Source: Auxenochlorella pyrenoidosa
Lineage: Eukaryota > Chlorophyta > Trebouxiophyceae > Chlorellales > Chlorellaceae
DNA: 18,078 nucleotides
Reading direction: 5' to 3'
Assembly: GCA_001430745.1 (NCBI GenBank)
Contig: KQ481938.1
Location: 898,086 to 916,163 of the forward strand
Positions within the stretch are counted from its first letter, which is position 1; each line of letters begins with the position of its first letter. Under the pieces are notes generated by a model that had not been told where the DNA came from, searched no databases, and saw only the letters and a program-made list of their open reading frames with translations. This document shows, piece by piece, positions 1-10,359 of this stretch. A program made the position numbers and the translations under genes.

Positions 1-1044
1 GCGGCGCCGGCAGCTGCTGGGCTTGAGCGCTTTTTCACCAAGGTGTGTGGGGGGCTGAGAGTGCGCTTGGTGCTGCTGCTGCGGCTGCTGCTGCTGCTGC
101 GCATCTCTGAGTCGTCAAGGTGCCATGCAGCATGCCCACGGCCTGCTTCCTAGGCTCCCCCGCGGCCACAGCCCTCTCGTCAAGGCGGGCCACCAAGCCC
201 TGTGGCGCTCACGCACGCCTCGCGCACCGCCGCAACCCTGCAGGGCGCGGCGGGCACGCCGGCGGTGCCCTCGGCGCTGCGCCCCGACGCGCCGCCATCC
301 GAGCTGCGGGCCCCAGACCGCCTGGTCACGAGCACCGCAGCAGGCGTGTGCGCGGCGGGCGGCGGGCCGGCGGCGGGTGAGCCTATGCTGGCACTGGCTG
401 TGCCCGACAGCATCAGCGGCACGTCAGACCCCTTTTGGCGCCGCCTGCTGCAGCACATAGAGGCAGCGGATGGCAGCCAGACGGTGGCGACTGGCACGGG
501 CGAGCGGGGCTCGCAGCCTGGTGCGCAGCAGGCCGCCAGCCTTGGCTTTGAGGCAGCCTTTGAGCCAGCGGCGCTGGCCCGCCTGGCGGCCGGCATGCCC
601 GCGAGCATCCTGACGGCGCTCGTCACCGGCGCGGCAGCACCCACCACTCCGGCGCCGGCACGTGCGGCCTACCTGCGTTGCCTGGCCGAGGCGACGGCAG
701 CGCTGGCGGCTGCCGAGGCTGAGGCGGCAGGGGACAACCTGTCTGCCTCGCAGCAGGTGTGGGCGCCACGCGGCGCCCCAGCGCCGGCCTCCCTCTCCGA
801 GCTGTGCCTGGAGCCCCAGCTGCTGGCATGCCTGAAGGGCGCAGCAGAGGCGGGGCGCGGCGCCTGCGCGGGCAGCGCGGAAGCGCAGGCTGCGCGCGCG
901 GCGGCAGCAGTGGCGTCGGCGCTCAGGGGCAGCGAAGCATGCAAGGCGGCGCTGCAGGCGGGCAGCGGCTGCGCAGATGCGTGGGCGCAGCTGGAAGCGC
1001 TGGCTGCAGCTGACGCGATGGCTGCAGCGCCCATGGAGGCATGA
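1..1044 (+). CDS. 3' part of an unidentified Ala-rich protein (5' end outside window)
   Basis: I do not recognise the family. The model is a partial exon 1-42, an intron 43-153 (AAG|GTGTGT donor, CTTCCTAG acceptor, phase 0) and a last exon 154-1044 ending in TGA. An alternative in-frame donor at 61 (GTGCGC) would add six residues. The last exon encodes about 296 residues that are very rich in Ala, with short helical-looking blocks such as FWRRLLQHIEAADG and AAYLRCLAEATAALAAAEAE. No signal peptide, membrane segment or catalytic motif is visible in this part. The composition could fit an alpha-helical repeat protein, but that is only an impression. The reading frame of the 42-nt upstream exon rests on phase agreement alone. 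The downstream gene lies on the same strand 317 bp away and shows no obvious relation. Confidence 0.6.
65..102 (+). repeat. CTG-rich trinucleotide repeat inside an intron
   Basis: A run of CTG units, with single CGG and TTG/CGC interruptions, sits inside the proposed intron 43-153. Read as protein it would be a leucine run ended by an in-frame TAG at 151-153, which is one reason the stretch is treated as intron rather than exon. Confidence 0.7.
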
Positions 1045-1361
1045 AAAGGACCCGGCTGCCTGTGCTTGTATTGACTTTCTCTCACCATGCACTGCTTGCT
1101 TGCGCCTTCGCAGTGACCGTCGCCGCCACGTCAGCGTCATGTCCACTATAAACTGGAATTGTGCTCTCAGAGGGCATCTCGCGGCTCCGCCTCTGCATCA
1201 GTTTGAAATTGCATGCATTACAAGTAGAGCGGTCGTCGGCGGCTTTGCAGGCTCAATAACTGCTCGACTCCCCGCGCGGCCCTTTGCGCCGTCGGCAGTT
1301 TTGTCCCGCGGTGCAATCGGGGCTCCTGACCAGCCTGCAGGCTCGAATTTTCGACGTGGCG
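1045..1361. other. Intergenic region between two same-strand genes
   Basis: This holds the 3' UTR of the left gene and the promoter and 5' UTR of the next. I see no convincing coding exon. No TGTAA poly(A) motif on the plus strand was found here. A TATAAA sequence is listed separately. Confidence 0.5.
1147..1152 (+). promoter_or_regulatory. Possible TATA box for the Gln-rich orphan gene
   Basis: TATAAA lies about 215 bp upstream of the first ATG of the gene at 1362, a distance that would leave a 5' UTR of roughly 180 nt. It is the only clear TATA-like sequence in this gap. A six-base match has little weight alone. Confidence 0.3.
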
Positions 1362-2758
1362 ATGGCACAGCCGCCTCCTCCTCTGTGCTGGCACCAGCAC
1401 AGTGCCAGCGGTGCCGCCAGGACGCAGCCGGCGCAGGGTGGCGATGAACACCTGCTGCCTCTTGGAGATCAGCACCAGGACTGCACACAGGGCATCCAAG
1501 CGTGTTTCAAGGTGAGGAAGGATTGACACACTCATGCGCTGAGCCAGACCGTGGTGAATGCTGGCGGCAGCAGGTCGCCACTCGCTGTTGGGCGCAGCCT
1601 GGGTCACGCATGGTCTGCCTTGCTCCTCCTGTTTCCCCTGCCATCAGGCTGCGTGGAGCGGAGGGCGCACGACGCATGTGGACATGCAATGCACCCTGGA
1701 GGAGCAGCAGCCTTCGCGGGCGCGGGGGCCTGGAGTGCACGAGGATGCAGCTGACGACAGCAGCAGCGAGACAGAAGTGCTGGTGCAGCAGCCTGCCAAG
1801 CGGCCACGGTGGGAGCTGCTGCAGCAGGATGATGGGGCTACGCTGCACACGATGTCTCTGCAGCACAGCCACCTGCAGCGGCCGCCTGTCCTCCACCGGC
1901 CGCAGCCGCAGCAGCAACTTGTGCCGCAGTTGCGACCTGCTCAAAAACAGCTGCTGCCGCTGCAGCTGCCCCCGGCGCTCTGGCAGGAGCAGCAGCAGCG
2001 GCGGCAGCAGCAGCGGCACCACCAGCAGGCACAGACGCAGCACACTGGCCCCCGGGCGCAGCGACAGCCAGTCAAGCTCCACATTCGCAGCCAGCAGGAG
2101 CTGCTCGACTCGGGGGACACGCGCTGGGCTGTGGCCCTTGCGGCCGAGCGGCGAGGGCTGGATGCGCAGCTGGCAGCAGCCTGCGAGGCCGAGGCCGGCG
2201 CGCCCCTGCCGCGCCTGCTGGCCCGGTGCTCCAGTGGCGTCAGCGCCAGCGGCTGCAGCGCGAGTGCCAGCCGGGGGGGCGGCGGCGGCAGCGGCCAGAG
2301 CAGCACTCTGTGCGGCCTGGACCTCCCCGCCCGCAGCGCCTCTGCAGCCAGCACAGGCCTTCAAGCGACGACGCCCTGCAGCAGCGGCGCGCTGCCGCCC
2401 GGGCCTCCCAGGCTGGAGGATGAGGCGGCACTGCTGGCAAACATGCTGTCGGTGAGCTGTCCTCTTGACTGCCAGCAGGGGTTGTTCCACGTGCAAGCCC
2501 ACCCTCCATGCTCTGCTTTTCGTGATTTGCTCCTCAGCCGGGCTGCACCGACCAAGCCCAGTCTGTTGCCGTGCCAGCCCGCCCATTCTTGGCAACAACC
2601 GCTCTGAGCATCCTTTTGACGGGCGGCCAGCGTGGCTCCCCTCCCCTCCTGCGCTACTCTTCCAGGGTACGGACTGGGAGATCGCAGCACCCACCGAGGC
2701 AGAGCTGCAAGATCTCAGGGCAGAGCTCGGGCTGGATTCTTTCCAGCATTGGCTCTGA
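1362..2758 (+). CDS. Orphan Gln-rich protein, 348 aa, with a C-terminal motif shared with the SBP-box gene
   Basis: No known family is recognised. Exons are 1362-1511, 1648-2451 and 2666-2758; both introns are phase 0 (AAG|GTGAGG with CCATCAG; TCG|GTGAGC with CTTCCAG). The start is the first ATG in the frame; further 5' exons cannot be excluded. Residues 1-50 are polar. Residues 51-318 are Gln/Ser/Ala-rich and low in complexity, including an acidic Ser stretch (DDSSSETE), a basic KRPR that could be a nuclear signal, and a more ordered-looking block beginning VKLHIRSQQELLDSGD. The last exon (319-348) carries PTEAELQDLRAELGL, which closely resembles the tail of the SBP-box protein at 7590-10359; both tails follow a phase-0 intron. 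No SBP zinc ligands are present here. Inference: a nuclear regulatory protein, possibly related to the SBP gene through its tail only. Confidence 0.65.
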
Positions 2759-3392
2759 GCTGCCTCGCCCGTTCATGCCAGAACAGCCCATCACCCTCTG
2801 TCCGCAGCTGGCACCGCGTGCTGAACGATCGACGCCATGCACCTTGCTTTCATTCCCACGCACACTCCCAATTTTGTCCTCCGACAAGCACATCGCGATG
2901 CATGCTCACATTTCATTTACAACAATTCACCAATAGTAGCCACGATTTTCAAACATGCGAATATTTGGCATAGTACATAGTATGGCAGGAGAAAACTGAA
3001 AGATCGCTGCCGCAGGGTGGGCGTGGCAGGAGGGAGTGGGCAGGAGGAGAGAGGGTGACCATGGCTGCGCTTGCAATGTGGCTGCCATGCGTCAGGGCAT
3101 CATTGTGTGATGTGAAGGAGGTGTAGCTACAGGGCCCTCTCGACTGTGCGGTGCACAGGCAACGTGTGCAATGAAAGGAGGAGGGTATGGGTTCAGTTTG
3201 GAAATGGCCGGGTGCACGGGCTGACGCTCGATAGTTTCCAGCGTGCCAGCTTTGTGCGCGTAAAAGTAAGTGGCCTGTGCCAGTTCGTTGCTCAGTTTGG
3301 AGGTTCCTTCCTCAGTTAGGCATGGCGATCAGGGCCTGCGGGGCAGCATGACAGAGAGCACAGCAGATGAGCCGACACCATTAGCCTAGGCC
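2759..3392. other. Intergenic region between convergent genes
   Basis: This holds the 3' UTRs of the plus-strand Gln-rich gene and the minus-strand membrane-protein gene. I see no coding exon, repeat family or RNA gene. The only recognisable element is a minus-strand TGTAA motif at 2917-2921. Confidence 0.5.
2917..2921 (-). terminator. Candidate TGTAA poly(A) signal for the minus-strand membrane-protein gene
   Basis: TTACA on the plus strand reads TGTAA on the minus strand, the usual poly(A) signal of chlorophyte algae. It is about 470 nt past the proposed stop at 3393, a normal 3' UTR length in such genomes. A single five-base match is weak evidence. Confidence 0.35.
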
Positions 3393-6013
3393 TCAATCGC
3401 TGTGCCAGTGGCCAAAATTGTGCCGTAACCCGTCGGCAGCTGTACAGCTGCCGGCAGCTGCCTCAAACACGAGCTGCATCGCCCTGCAGCCGTGCCAGCC
3501 CTTCTGTCTGGCTGGCGGCTCCCCTCCCCGCAGGCCACTTTCAAGGCAGCCGGCAAGGCAGGACTCCCGCGCCATGTGCAGAACAAGAAGAAGGGGCGGC
3601 CCCCTCACCCGCCTGACCTCCTTGGCGAGCTTGTGCATGGGCCCCCGCAGCGGGCCCCGCCCCTTCTTCTTGTTCTTCTTCTTCTGCGGCGGGGCAGGCG
3701 GGGGGGGGAGGGGGTGGAGGGGAGCAGCCGTGTCGGCAGGCGGCAGGGAGCGGCATGCATGCAGGCAGGGCCTACCGCAGGCGTGTCACAGCGGCAGGCC
3801 ACGCAAACATCGCAGCCAGGCACAGCCTGCTGCTCCTACCTTGCCAGAGGTGCCGTCTGCTGCAGAGAGGTCCACCTCAGAGGCGGTGACCTCGGAGGGC
3901 GCAGGCTCCAGCTCCATTGCCGTGTCTGCAGGCGCCAGCTCGGAGGGCGCGTCCTCGGGCACCGCCACTGCGGGCGCAGCCGCGGCGGCCTCCGGAAGGG
4001 CGGCCTCCCTCTGCTCGTCAGCCTGGGCGGCAGCATCAAAGGCAGACTCAAGCACAGTGGGGTGGACATCTGGCTCGGAGGCGTGAGCGGGGCTGGCCGC
4101 GCGCTGCGCCGGCTCCTCAAGCTCGCCAGCCAGCTCCTCCGCAACCGGCGGCAGCAGTGCCTGCGTGCAAGGGCCAGAGCGCGGGGTGCGAGCAACTCAA
4201 GGGGTGTCCCCTGTGCTACATGCTTGGGTGCCGTGTTCTGCCCGAGCAGCCAGCCTGCGGGCGCCCAGCAAGCCGGAGCCGTTGGAATGGGCGATGCGAC
4301 ACCAGGCGATGCGCGGCTGCGGAGTTCCCAAGCATTCATGTGGGGAGAGCTTGCCACGCAGAGGTCCTCATCCTGCAGGCCCCTCACCTCGTCCACTGCC
4401 ATGCCCGCCTCAGCTGCCTCAAAGCTGCTGTCCAGCTCGGCTGCCCGCCCCTCCGGAAGCGTCTCTGCAAGGCTAGCCAGGGCAGGCTCCCCCGATGCAA
4501 CCTGCAGCACTACCGCCTCGTCCTCCTCCCCCTCTGAGCCCTGGGACAGCTGAGCGTGGGCGTCTGCAGTGCACAGGAAGGCAAGCCCCTGTGCTGATCA
4601 GCCAGCCCAGGTTTGTGCTTGCCGATGCCAAAGCCATGGCAAGCTGGGCGGGGGCTGGGCTTGGCAGGCGAGAGCAGCTGTTGGAGACTTGTAGCTGCGA
4701 CGGCGATCGCGATTGCAATCAACAGTGCAGGCAGGAACAACAGGCAGCATGCCTTGGGTGCAGTGCTCACACTCACCCGGCAGCAGGCTCTCCCCCTCCC
4801 GGCCTGGGGTGTGAGGCGTCACTGGCGAGGCAGACCGCTCGCCTGCAAAGGTGCAATGGGCAGAACGAGGGGTAGAGAGTGGGGCAGAGCCCACGAATTG
4901 CATGTGCGAGGGCAGCTGAGTGTGGCGGCTCCCCAGGCGCCCAATGGCAGGCCCGGCCTGCTGTTCCACCACTCCTAACCACCCCCCCCTCCTGGCACCA
5001 GGGCCGGCCGAGGCGCCCTTACCGGGCTCTGGGGCGGCCTTGACCAGCTGCGCCCACTCTGCCCCCGCCGCCTCCTCTGCCGCCTCCTCTGCCGCCTCTG
5101 ACTTGGGCGTAGCCACATCGAACTCATAGTCGCTGTCTGGGTCGGCGTCGGGCGACAGGAGGAGCTGCACATCCCAGAATGGCGGTCCCCCGGGGGCTGA
5201 GTGCAGACTGGCTTCAGGGCAGGGCGGGCACGGCCGGCATGCGACGCAGCGCTGTCCGGCACACAGTGCTGCCCGCACAGCAAAGATGGCAGGCAGACAG
5301 ACGAGGAAGGCGGCAGCGGCAGGTACAGCCAGCCATGTTGATCGGCGCGCACCCTGCACGTGCAAGCACCCACCTGCAGGTCGCCCTCAGCAGCGGTGGG
5401 CTCTGGTGCCACGTCCTCCATGCCAGCATCCCCGCAGCCCTTGATGCCTGCCCCCCGCATCAGGGACAGGTTGGGAAGGCTAGGAAGGCTGGGCAGGAAG
5501 CGGCGGGCGGGCTGGGCGCCGTCCATGAGCCAGCGCGACACGCGCTGCGCGCGCTGCGGCGGAGGGCGAGAGCAAGGCGGTGGGGGGGAGTCACCGCCAT
5601 GCTCCAGGAATGGCGTGCCATCCATGCTTGGTCTGCAGACATTAGGCCTTTGCATCACCATGCTCCCACGACGACGGCCCAGCAGCCTGCGCCGCACGAC
5701 CATACGCCAGCCACTGGGCATCTGGCTGCAGCGCACCTCTGTGCGGCCGATGACGACGGCGCCGACTGCCAGGCCTGCCACACCGGCGGCTCCGCAGGCC
5801 AGCAAGCCCCAGCTCTGCACGAAAGGGTGACGATTCGGCTTGTTGGAGCGAGGCACCACGGAGCGGCAAGTTCTACCACCGGTCCCAGAGCGGCCAGAAG
5901 CCGGGGGAGGCGGGAAGCCGCAGGGGCGGCGGCGGGGCGGGGGCGGAGGCGGCCGGATACTCGGCCGCCGGCCGGCCGGAACTGTGGACGCACATATCGA
6001 GCCTATCGGACAT
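3393..6013 (-). CDS. Orphan single-pass membrane protein with acidic disordered domain and lysine cluster
   Basis: No family is recognised. Minus-strand exons: 6013-5880, 5812-5370, 5196-5023, 4842-4777, 4563-4358, 4160-3840 and 3683-3393; the phases agree throughout and give 544 aa. The start is a true ATG (MSDRLDMCVHSS). After a Pro/Ala-rich 45-residue N-terminus comes one hydrophobic helix (about residues 46-67, WGLLACGAAGVAGLAVGAVV) followed at once by Arg-rich RMVVRRRLLGRRRG. By the positive-inside rule the bulk would face the cytosol or stroma. Residues about 180-447 are strongly acidic and Ala/Glu/Pro-rich (EAAEEAAEEAAG, EGEEDEA, VAEELAGELEEP), probably disordered. At 448-455 a lysine run (KKKKNKKK) begins the last exon. 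Weak points: the first acceptor (GCAGAG, alternative two bases earlier), the second donor (GTGCTT, chosen for phase), and the tail after EVRR, where GTGAGG could start another intron. The gene is divergent from the SBP-box gene. Confidence 0.6.
3581..3675. repeat. 19-bp perfect inverted repeat with 57-nt loop
   Basis: GAACAAGAAGAAGGGGCGG at 3581-3599 is repeated as its exact reverse complement at 3657-3675. The right arm encodes the lysine cluster of the minus-strand membrane protein and the left arm lies further into the same last exon, so the mRNA could form a 19-bp hairpin. Confidence 0.85.
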
Positions 6014-7589
6014 GCGATCGCGGCGGGAGCACGTTGTAGGAGTAACAGCGGGGCTGGACTGGGCAGCACAAGGTGTTCGTGTTGTCAGGACATGTGCCCG
6101 AGGATGCCCGGCGGCCTTAAAACGCAATAATTCTCAATCAGAACCTCGCCTGCAAGCCCCGTGCCGCGGCAGAAGTAGAACCCATATCCTCCGTTTGTTG
6201 TGTGGCCGCTTTGGAATCCAGCACCGGGCCTAGCCTATGTATGAATTACTTGACAGTAAAGAGGCAAGGAAGACAGGGCACGCGAAAATTCTCACACCTC
6301 CAATTCTATGCCCGCCATCGCCATGCTGGCGCCTAGCGTGCGCGCCAGGCGGCAGAAGATCATCCAACGGTCTCTTCTATGCGCTTCGCCGGTGCATCAC
6401 GCCAGTTTGTGATGCCTGCCGATAAAGGATGTGCAGGGGATCTGCTGCGTTGCCAAATGTGAGGAGCCGCGAAGCGAGGTGGCGCCAGCGGGTGGGTGGT
6501 GATGCAAGGCGCCGGCATCCAGCAACATGTACACTCAACAGCATGCTGTGCAGCCACAGGCAGCTGGATAAACACCGACAATCGAGAATTTCATTGCTGG
6601 ACAGCGAGGGCAGCATCGAGGCAGGAGGGCATGCCTGGCAGCAGTCCCGGCTAGGTGCCGCCCTACCGGCCGGGGTGCTCTTCCGCCTGCTTTGCACGAA
6701 ACTGCTCGTTGCCCGCTGCGCTTCTGGCGGTGCCCTCAATGTGGCAGCCAGGTGCCATTGACCAATGATACGCCTGGTCATATTGACACTGCTCATGCTT
6801 GCCAATGCTGCTTGTTCCACGGACTGGCGGCAGTTTCACGGGCCACTGGCCGCCGCGCGCGCCAAACCTGCACATGCACTGTACAGCAGGCCTAGGCATG
6901 CCCTATTGTGTTCACCCTCCAGAAAGTCAGTTCTGGAGCTTTCGTTCTGTTTCCCATCCAGCCTGGCTGTAGAGAGCAGGGTGCCGGCAGCATGTGCTGC
7001 AAGTGACCACAGGGGGCAGTGCCTGCAGCTGCTGCGCCATCGGCCCCTCCATGCAGGGCAGCAGTCAGTATCACTTGAAGATTGACTGCTGAATCTTGCA
7101 GAACGGTTCGCACGGTGAATCGATCAATTCTTTGGAGCAAGCTCGCATTCCAGAAGCTGCCGAGCAGCAGGCCGCCCTGTGTCGCGGGCCATCAGATGGC
7201 CCGCAAGCCCGCAGGCGCTGAAAAGCCCTGGTGATCTCTTGCCTCTTTAGGCTCTATCACTGAAGCAACATCATTTGGCGATGCAATTGGGGTGAAACCG
7301 TACAAGAAGGCGTTTCGTAGCAGCAGCAGCCCCCAGGCACTGCATGCAAACCCTTTTGCAGTCACCATGTTCTGACCTCCTCGCGGGCAATCGGCCGGCT
7401 CCCCTCCGCAGTGAAGCTGATCTCAGATCCACAGCGAGCCATAAGTATGGGATAGAGAAAGCCCGGCCAGTGGGGAGAGGAGCACGAGCCGGCCAATCAG
7501 CACGCACAGCTTGGCCGGAGAGCGCGTCTGGCCTCCCCCCGACGCTCGGCCTCAAAATAGGCAGTTTAGATCATTTCAGGTGGCATTGG
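5880..7589. other. Divergent gene region between the membrane protein and the SBP-box gene
   Basis: The gene-free part is 6014-7589; 5880-6013 is the membrane protein's first exon. This stretch should hold both promoters and 5' UTRs. It is visibly less GC-rich than the genes. Several open frames of 60-150 codons exist on both strands, but none has a recognisable domain, consistent splice sites or a composition like the neighbouring proteins. An in-frame ATG at 7344 opens a frame that runs into the first SBP exon, so part of 7344-7589 may be coding. No strong TATA box, tRNA or repeat is seen. Confidence 0.45.
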
Positions 7590-10359
7590 ATGTCCGGCGG
7601 GACAAGCGGCGTGCTGAGTGAACCCCGACGCGTTGGTAGCAGCGGGCGCCTCGCGCCAGGCAACACCTGCCGGGTCCAAGGCTGCCGCCGGCAGCTGGTG
7701 GAGAGCTTCAACCAGGTGAGCATAGGATGATCAAAGAAACTGAGCAGGTTGGCTTCATGGGGTGGCAGACTGTGCTCTGCTCAAGGGGACATGCAAGGCG
7801 CACGCATTCCGCTCGGCGGGAGATTAGCAGTCTTGCTGACAGAGCTGGATCAACAGCAGTGCCCAGTGAGCCCTGCAACCGCTGCCTGGTCGGCGTTGGC
7901 TGCAAACCTTCCATCAGGCTGCTCCCAATTTCGATCTTCACACCAGCGCCATCGATCCCGTGCTCGCCTCCTGCTTGCGCAGCGTTACCGCATCTGCGCA
8001 TTTCACTACCGCCAGCCATGCATCGATGTGGATGGCGAGCTGGCGCGCTACTGCCAGCAGGCAAGTTGCATAGCCTTGCCTTCCAGGCTGTCTGGTTGCC
8101 GTTTCCATGTCAGCCCTGCCGGAGGACACCTCCCGTGAATGCTCTGCCCCGTTGCCGCCTGTCTGTCATGCATGCTTTCCTTCGCGGTTGACTCTCGTCA
8201 GCGACAGGCAGCGTGCCCACGGGGCTTTCTCCTGGTCCTGCCAGAGAGTGACAGGCGCACCAGCATGCCACCAACACTCTGCAGTGCGCGCGCTTCCAGC
8301 CCGTGGTCTCTTTTGATGGGGAGCGGCGCAGCTGTCGGGAGAGCCTGGAGCGTCATCGCCAGCGGCGGCAGAGGAAGCGGGAGCAGGGGGTTGGGGCTGG
8401 GGAAGACGAGGCCGGAGAGGATGCCCTTGAGCTTCAGGGGCAGCAGCCGCAGCAGCAGCGCTGCAAGCGCCAGCAGCTGGAGCAGCAGGCAGAGGCAGCG
8501 CAGCACGAGGCGCCGCTGCCGCCACAGGCTCTGCAGCCACCCGCAGCAGCTGTCGCGAACCCGCTGCAGCACCAGACAGCAGCCATGGTAGCGGTGCCCG
8601 GCCAACAGTTGTTGGCACCGCTGCAGCCTCAGCAGCAGTCCCTGCCTGCACATGCTGCGCCGCCACCACTGTTTGTGGATCCTACCTCTGCGCACGGCCC
8701 GCAGCCAGCAATGCGCCCGCCGGCAGCTATGCTGGTCCCAGCCGAGAGTGGTTTCCACAGCAGGACACCTCTGCTGCCAGCCCACGCATCACAAGCGCAT
8801 GCAGCGATGCATGCAGAGAGCCCGCCGTCACAGCGGCATGCCCTCGTGCAGCCCTCCCCTGGACAGGCGCAGCTGGCCGTGCCACCACCGCTGCAGCCGC
8901 AGCAGGCCGGAGCGAGGCCACAAGCACTGCCGCACCAGCTGCCAGACATGCCACAGCATAGCCAGCAACAGCAGGCACCAGTGCTGCAGCGTGAGTCGCA
9001 GCATACGCTGCTTGCGGCCTTGCCAACATCCCAGCCACCCACGCACACAGGCTCTTGGCCTGTCCCACAGCAGCAGCATGGGCGATTGATGCGGCCAGCA
9101 GGGGAGCAGGCGGGGCCGTCAGCGTCACTGCCCCAGCAACAGGCTGTTGTATCCGCCCAGCAACTGTCAGTGGGGCTGATGCTGCCGCCTCTGCCTCTCG
9201 CACCTCCTGCTAGCACTGCTGTGCAGCCGCAAGGACAGCATGCTCAGCAGGCAGCGCAGCTAGCAGCAGCATCCCTGCTGCGTCTGCAGCAGCCTATTGC
9301 ACAGCCCACCGCTTGCCTGCAGCAGCACGCGCAGCAAGGGCAGCCTGCGGCCGCTCGTCTGCCGCCAGCTCAACAGCAGACATGGCATGCCCCACAGGCG
9401 GCCCGGCCGACAGTGGCCCGGCCGCCAGCAGCCACTTCTGTCCTGCACAAGTCTGCAACGCTGGGCCCTTCAGGACAGATCCTGCCTGCATTGCAACCAG
9501 GGCAGATCAGCCTGAACGCCAACAACCTAGGGCAGCAGCGGCAGCAGCCCGCAAGTTATGCGCAGCCACACTCGCAGACAGTGCAACCGCTGCTGCAAGC
9601 GCCTCCAGCTTGGCAGCAGCAGCAGCGACCGGCGGCATTGGTCTCTTCCGGGTCAGCTCCAAAGCTACCCGTAGCCCTGCAGCAGCAGCGGCAGCCTTCA
9701 CAGCAGGGTGCTGCACCAGCTGTGTCTGCTGCCCCAGGTGCCCCGGTTGCGCCTGCTGCAGGACAGCAGGCACAGCTGGTGCAGCGAACACAGCAGGCAC
9801 AGCAGCACGACCTTCCCTGGTCAACATCTCTCTTCACTCCACAGCAGACTGCAGCGAGCCAGCAGGCTGCACCCCCGGCGGCAGTGCATGCGCCAGCAAA
9901 TGTGCAAAGGCCCTCTACAAATGGCACCAGCAGCGACGGCAGCAGCAGCATGACACGTGCGCCCTCTGTGGGCACCCATGGGCGCCCGCCACCGGCATGC
10001 CGGCCAGAGCTAGTCAGGGAGGCGCTGCGCCAGATCTACCTGCACACTGTGAGTGCAAGGCTGCCCGCAGCACCCCGACCCGCCTGCCTGCCACCCGCCG
10101 CTGCCTTTGAGCAGTGCTTGCAATCACGCTGAGCGCGCCCACCCTGCTTCGTCGAGCCTGCCAGCCTGGCCACATTTCAAATCGCACTGCAGCGGCCACC
10201 CATGGGGTGGCACCCCTTCAACTCAGGTTGAGCTGCCGCCACTGTCACCCTCCCCGGGGCTGCCCATGTCGCGCTTGCTCCATGCAGGAGCCTCTGAAGG
10301 ACGACGTGCCCTCCGAGGCAGAGCTGCTGCAGCTGCACGCCGAGCTGGGCCTCTTCTGA
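7590..10359 (+). CDS. SBP-box (squamosa promoter-binding-like) transcription factor with long Gln-rich region
   Basis: A nuclear DNA-binding protein; SBP domains bind GTAC-core sites, and in Chlamydomonas the SBP protein CRR1 controls copper and hypoxia responses. Exons 7590-7715, 7983-8060, 8285-10048 and 10288-10359, all phase 0, give 679 aa. The SBP domain spans residues 27-100. Zinc site 1 is C27, C32, C47, H50 (CRVQGC ... YRICAFH). Zinc site 2 is C66, C69, C85 (YCQQCARFQ ... RRSC), with Gln73 where the family has His. A basic end (HRQRRQRKR, 92-100) matches the family's nuclear signal. The domain is split by two introns; the second starts with GC (CAG|GCAAGT). Residues 100-640 are Gln/Pro/Ala-rich low complexity, as in activation regions, without ankyrin repeats visible. 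The last exon (657-679) ends VPSEAELLQLHAELGLF. An earlier in-frame ATG at 7344 would add 82 residues; neither start has a strong context. Which SBP subgroup it belongs to cannot be told. Confidence 0.9.
8061..8284 (+). other. GC-AG intron inside the SBP domain
   Basis: The donor reads CAG|GCAAGT, the usual context of GC-AG introns, and the acceptor is CTCTGCAG. Splicing here joins YCQQ to CARFQ in frame, rebuilding the second zinc site of the SBP domain. No GT donor nearby does so. Confidence 0.8.

Noticed and set aside
1507..2694. 395-codon open frame on the minus strand across the Gln-rich gene
   Set aside because: It is the complement of CAG/CTG-rich coding sequence, has no splice logic of its own and no recognisable domain. 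The plus-strand model has good splice sites and a conserved tail.
5541..5600. Possible 41-nt intron in the membrane-protein exon 2 (GTGACT to CCGCAG on the minus strand)
   Set aside because: It is shorter than a workable intron, and the frame reads through it without a stop.
6377..6820. 147-codon minus-strand frame in the divergent region
   Set aside because: Mixed composition without domain, splice or start support, and overlapping frames of similar size exist on the other strand. It could be chance in GC-rich DNA.
6528..7302. Three GTAC sites upstream of the SBP-box gene as evidence of autoregulation
   Set aside because: GTAC is the SBP core, but a four-base palindrome is expected several times by chance in 1.6 kb.
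8198..9216. Minus-strand open frames of 150-195 codons, Leu- or Cys/Ala-rich
   Set aside because: These are shadows of the Gln-rich region of the SBP-box protein; CAG repeats read backwards give Leu, Ala or Cys runs.
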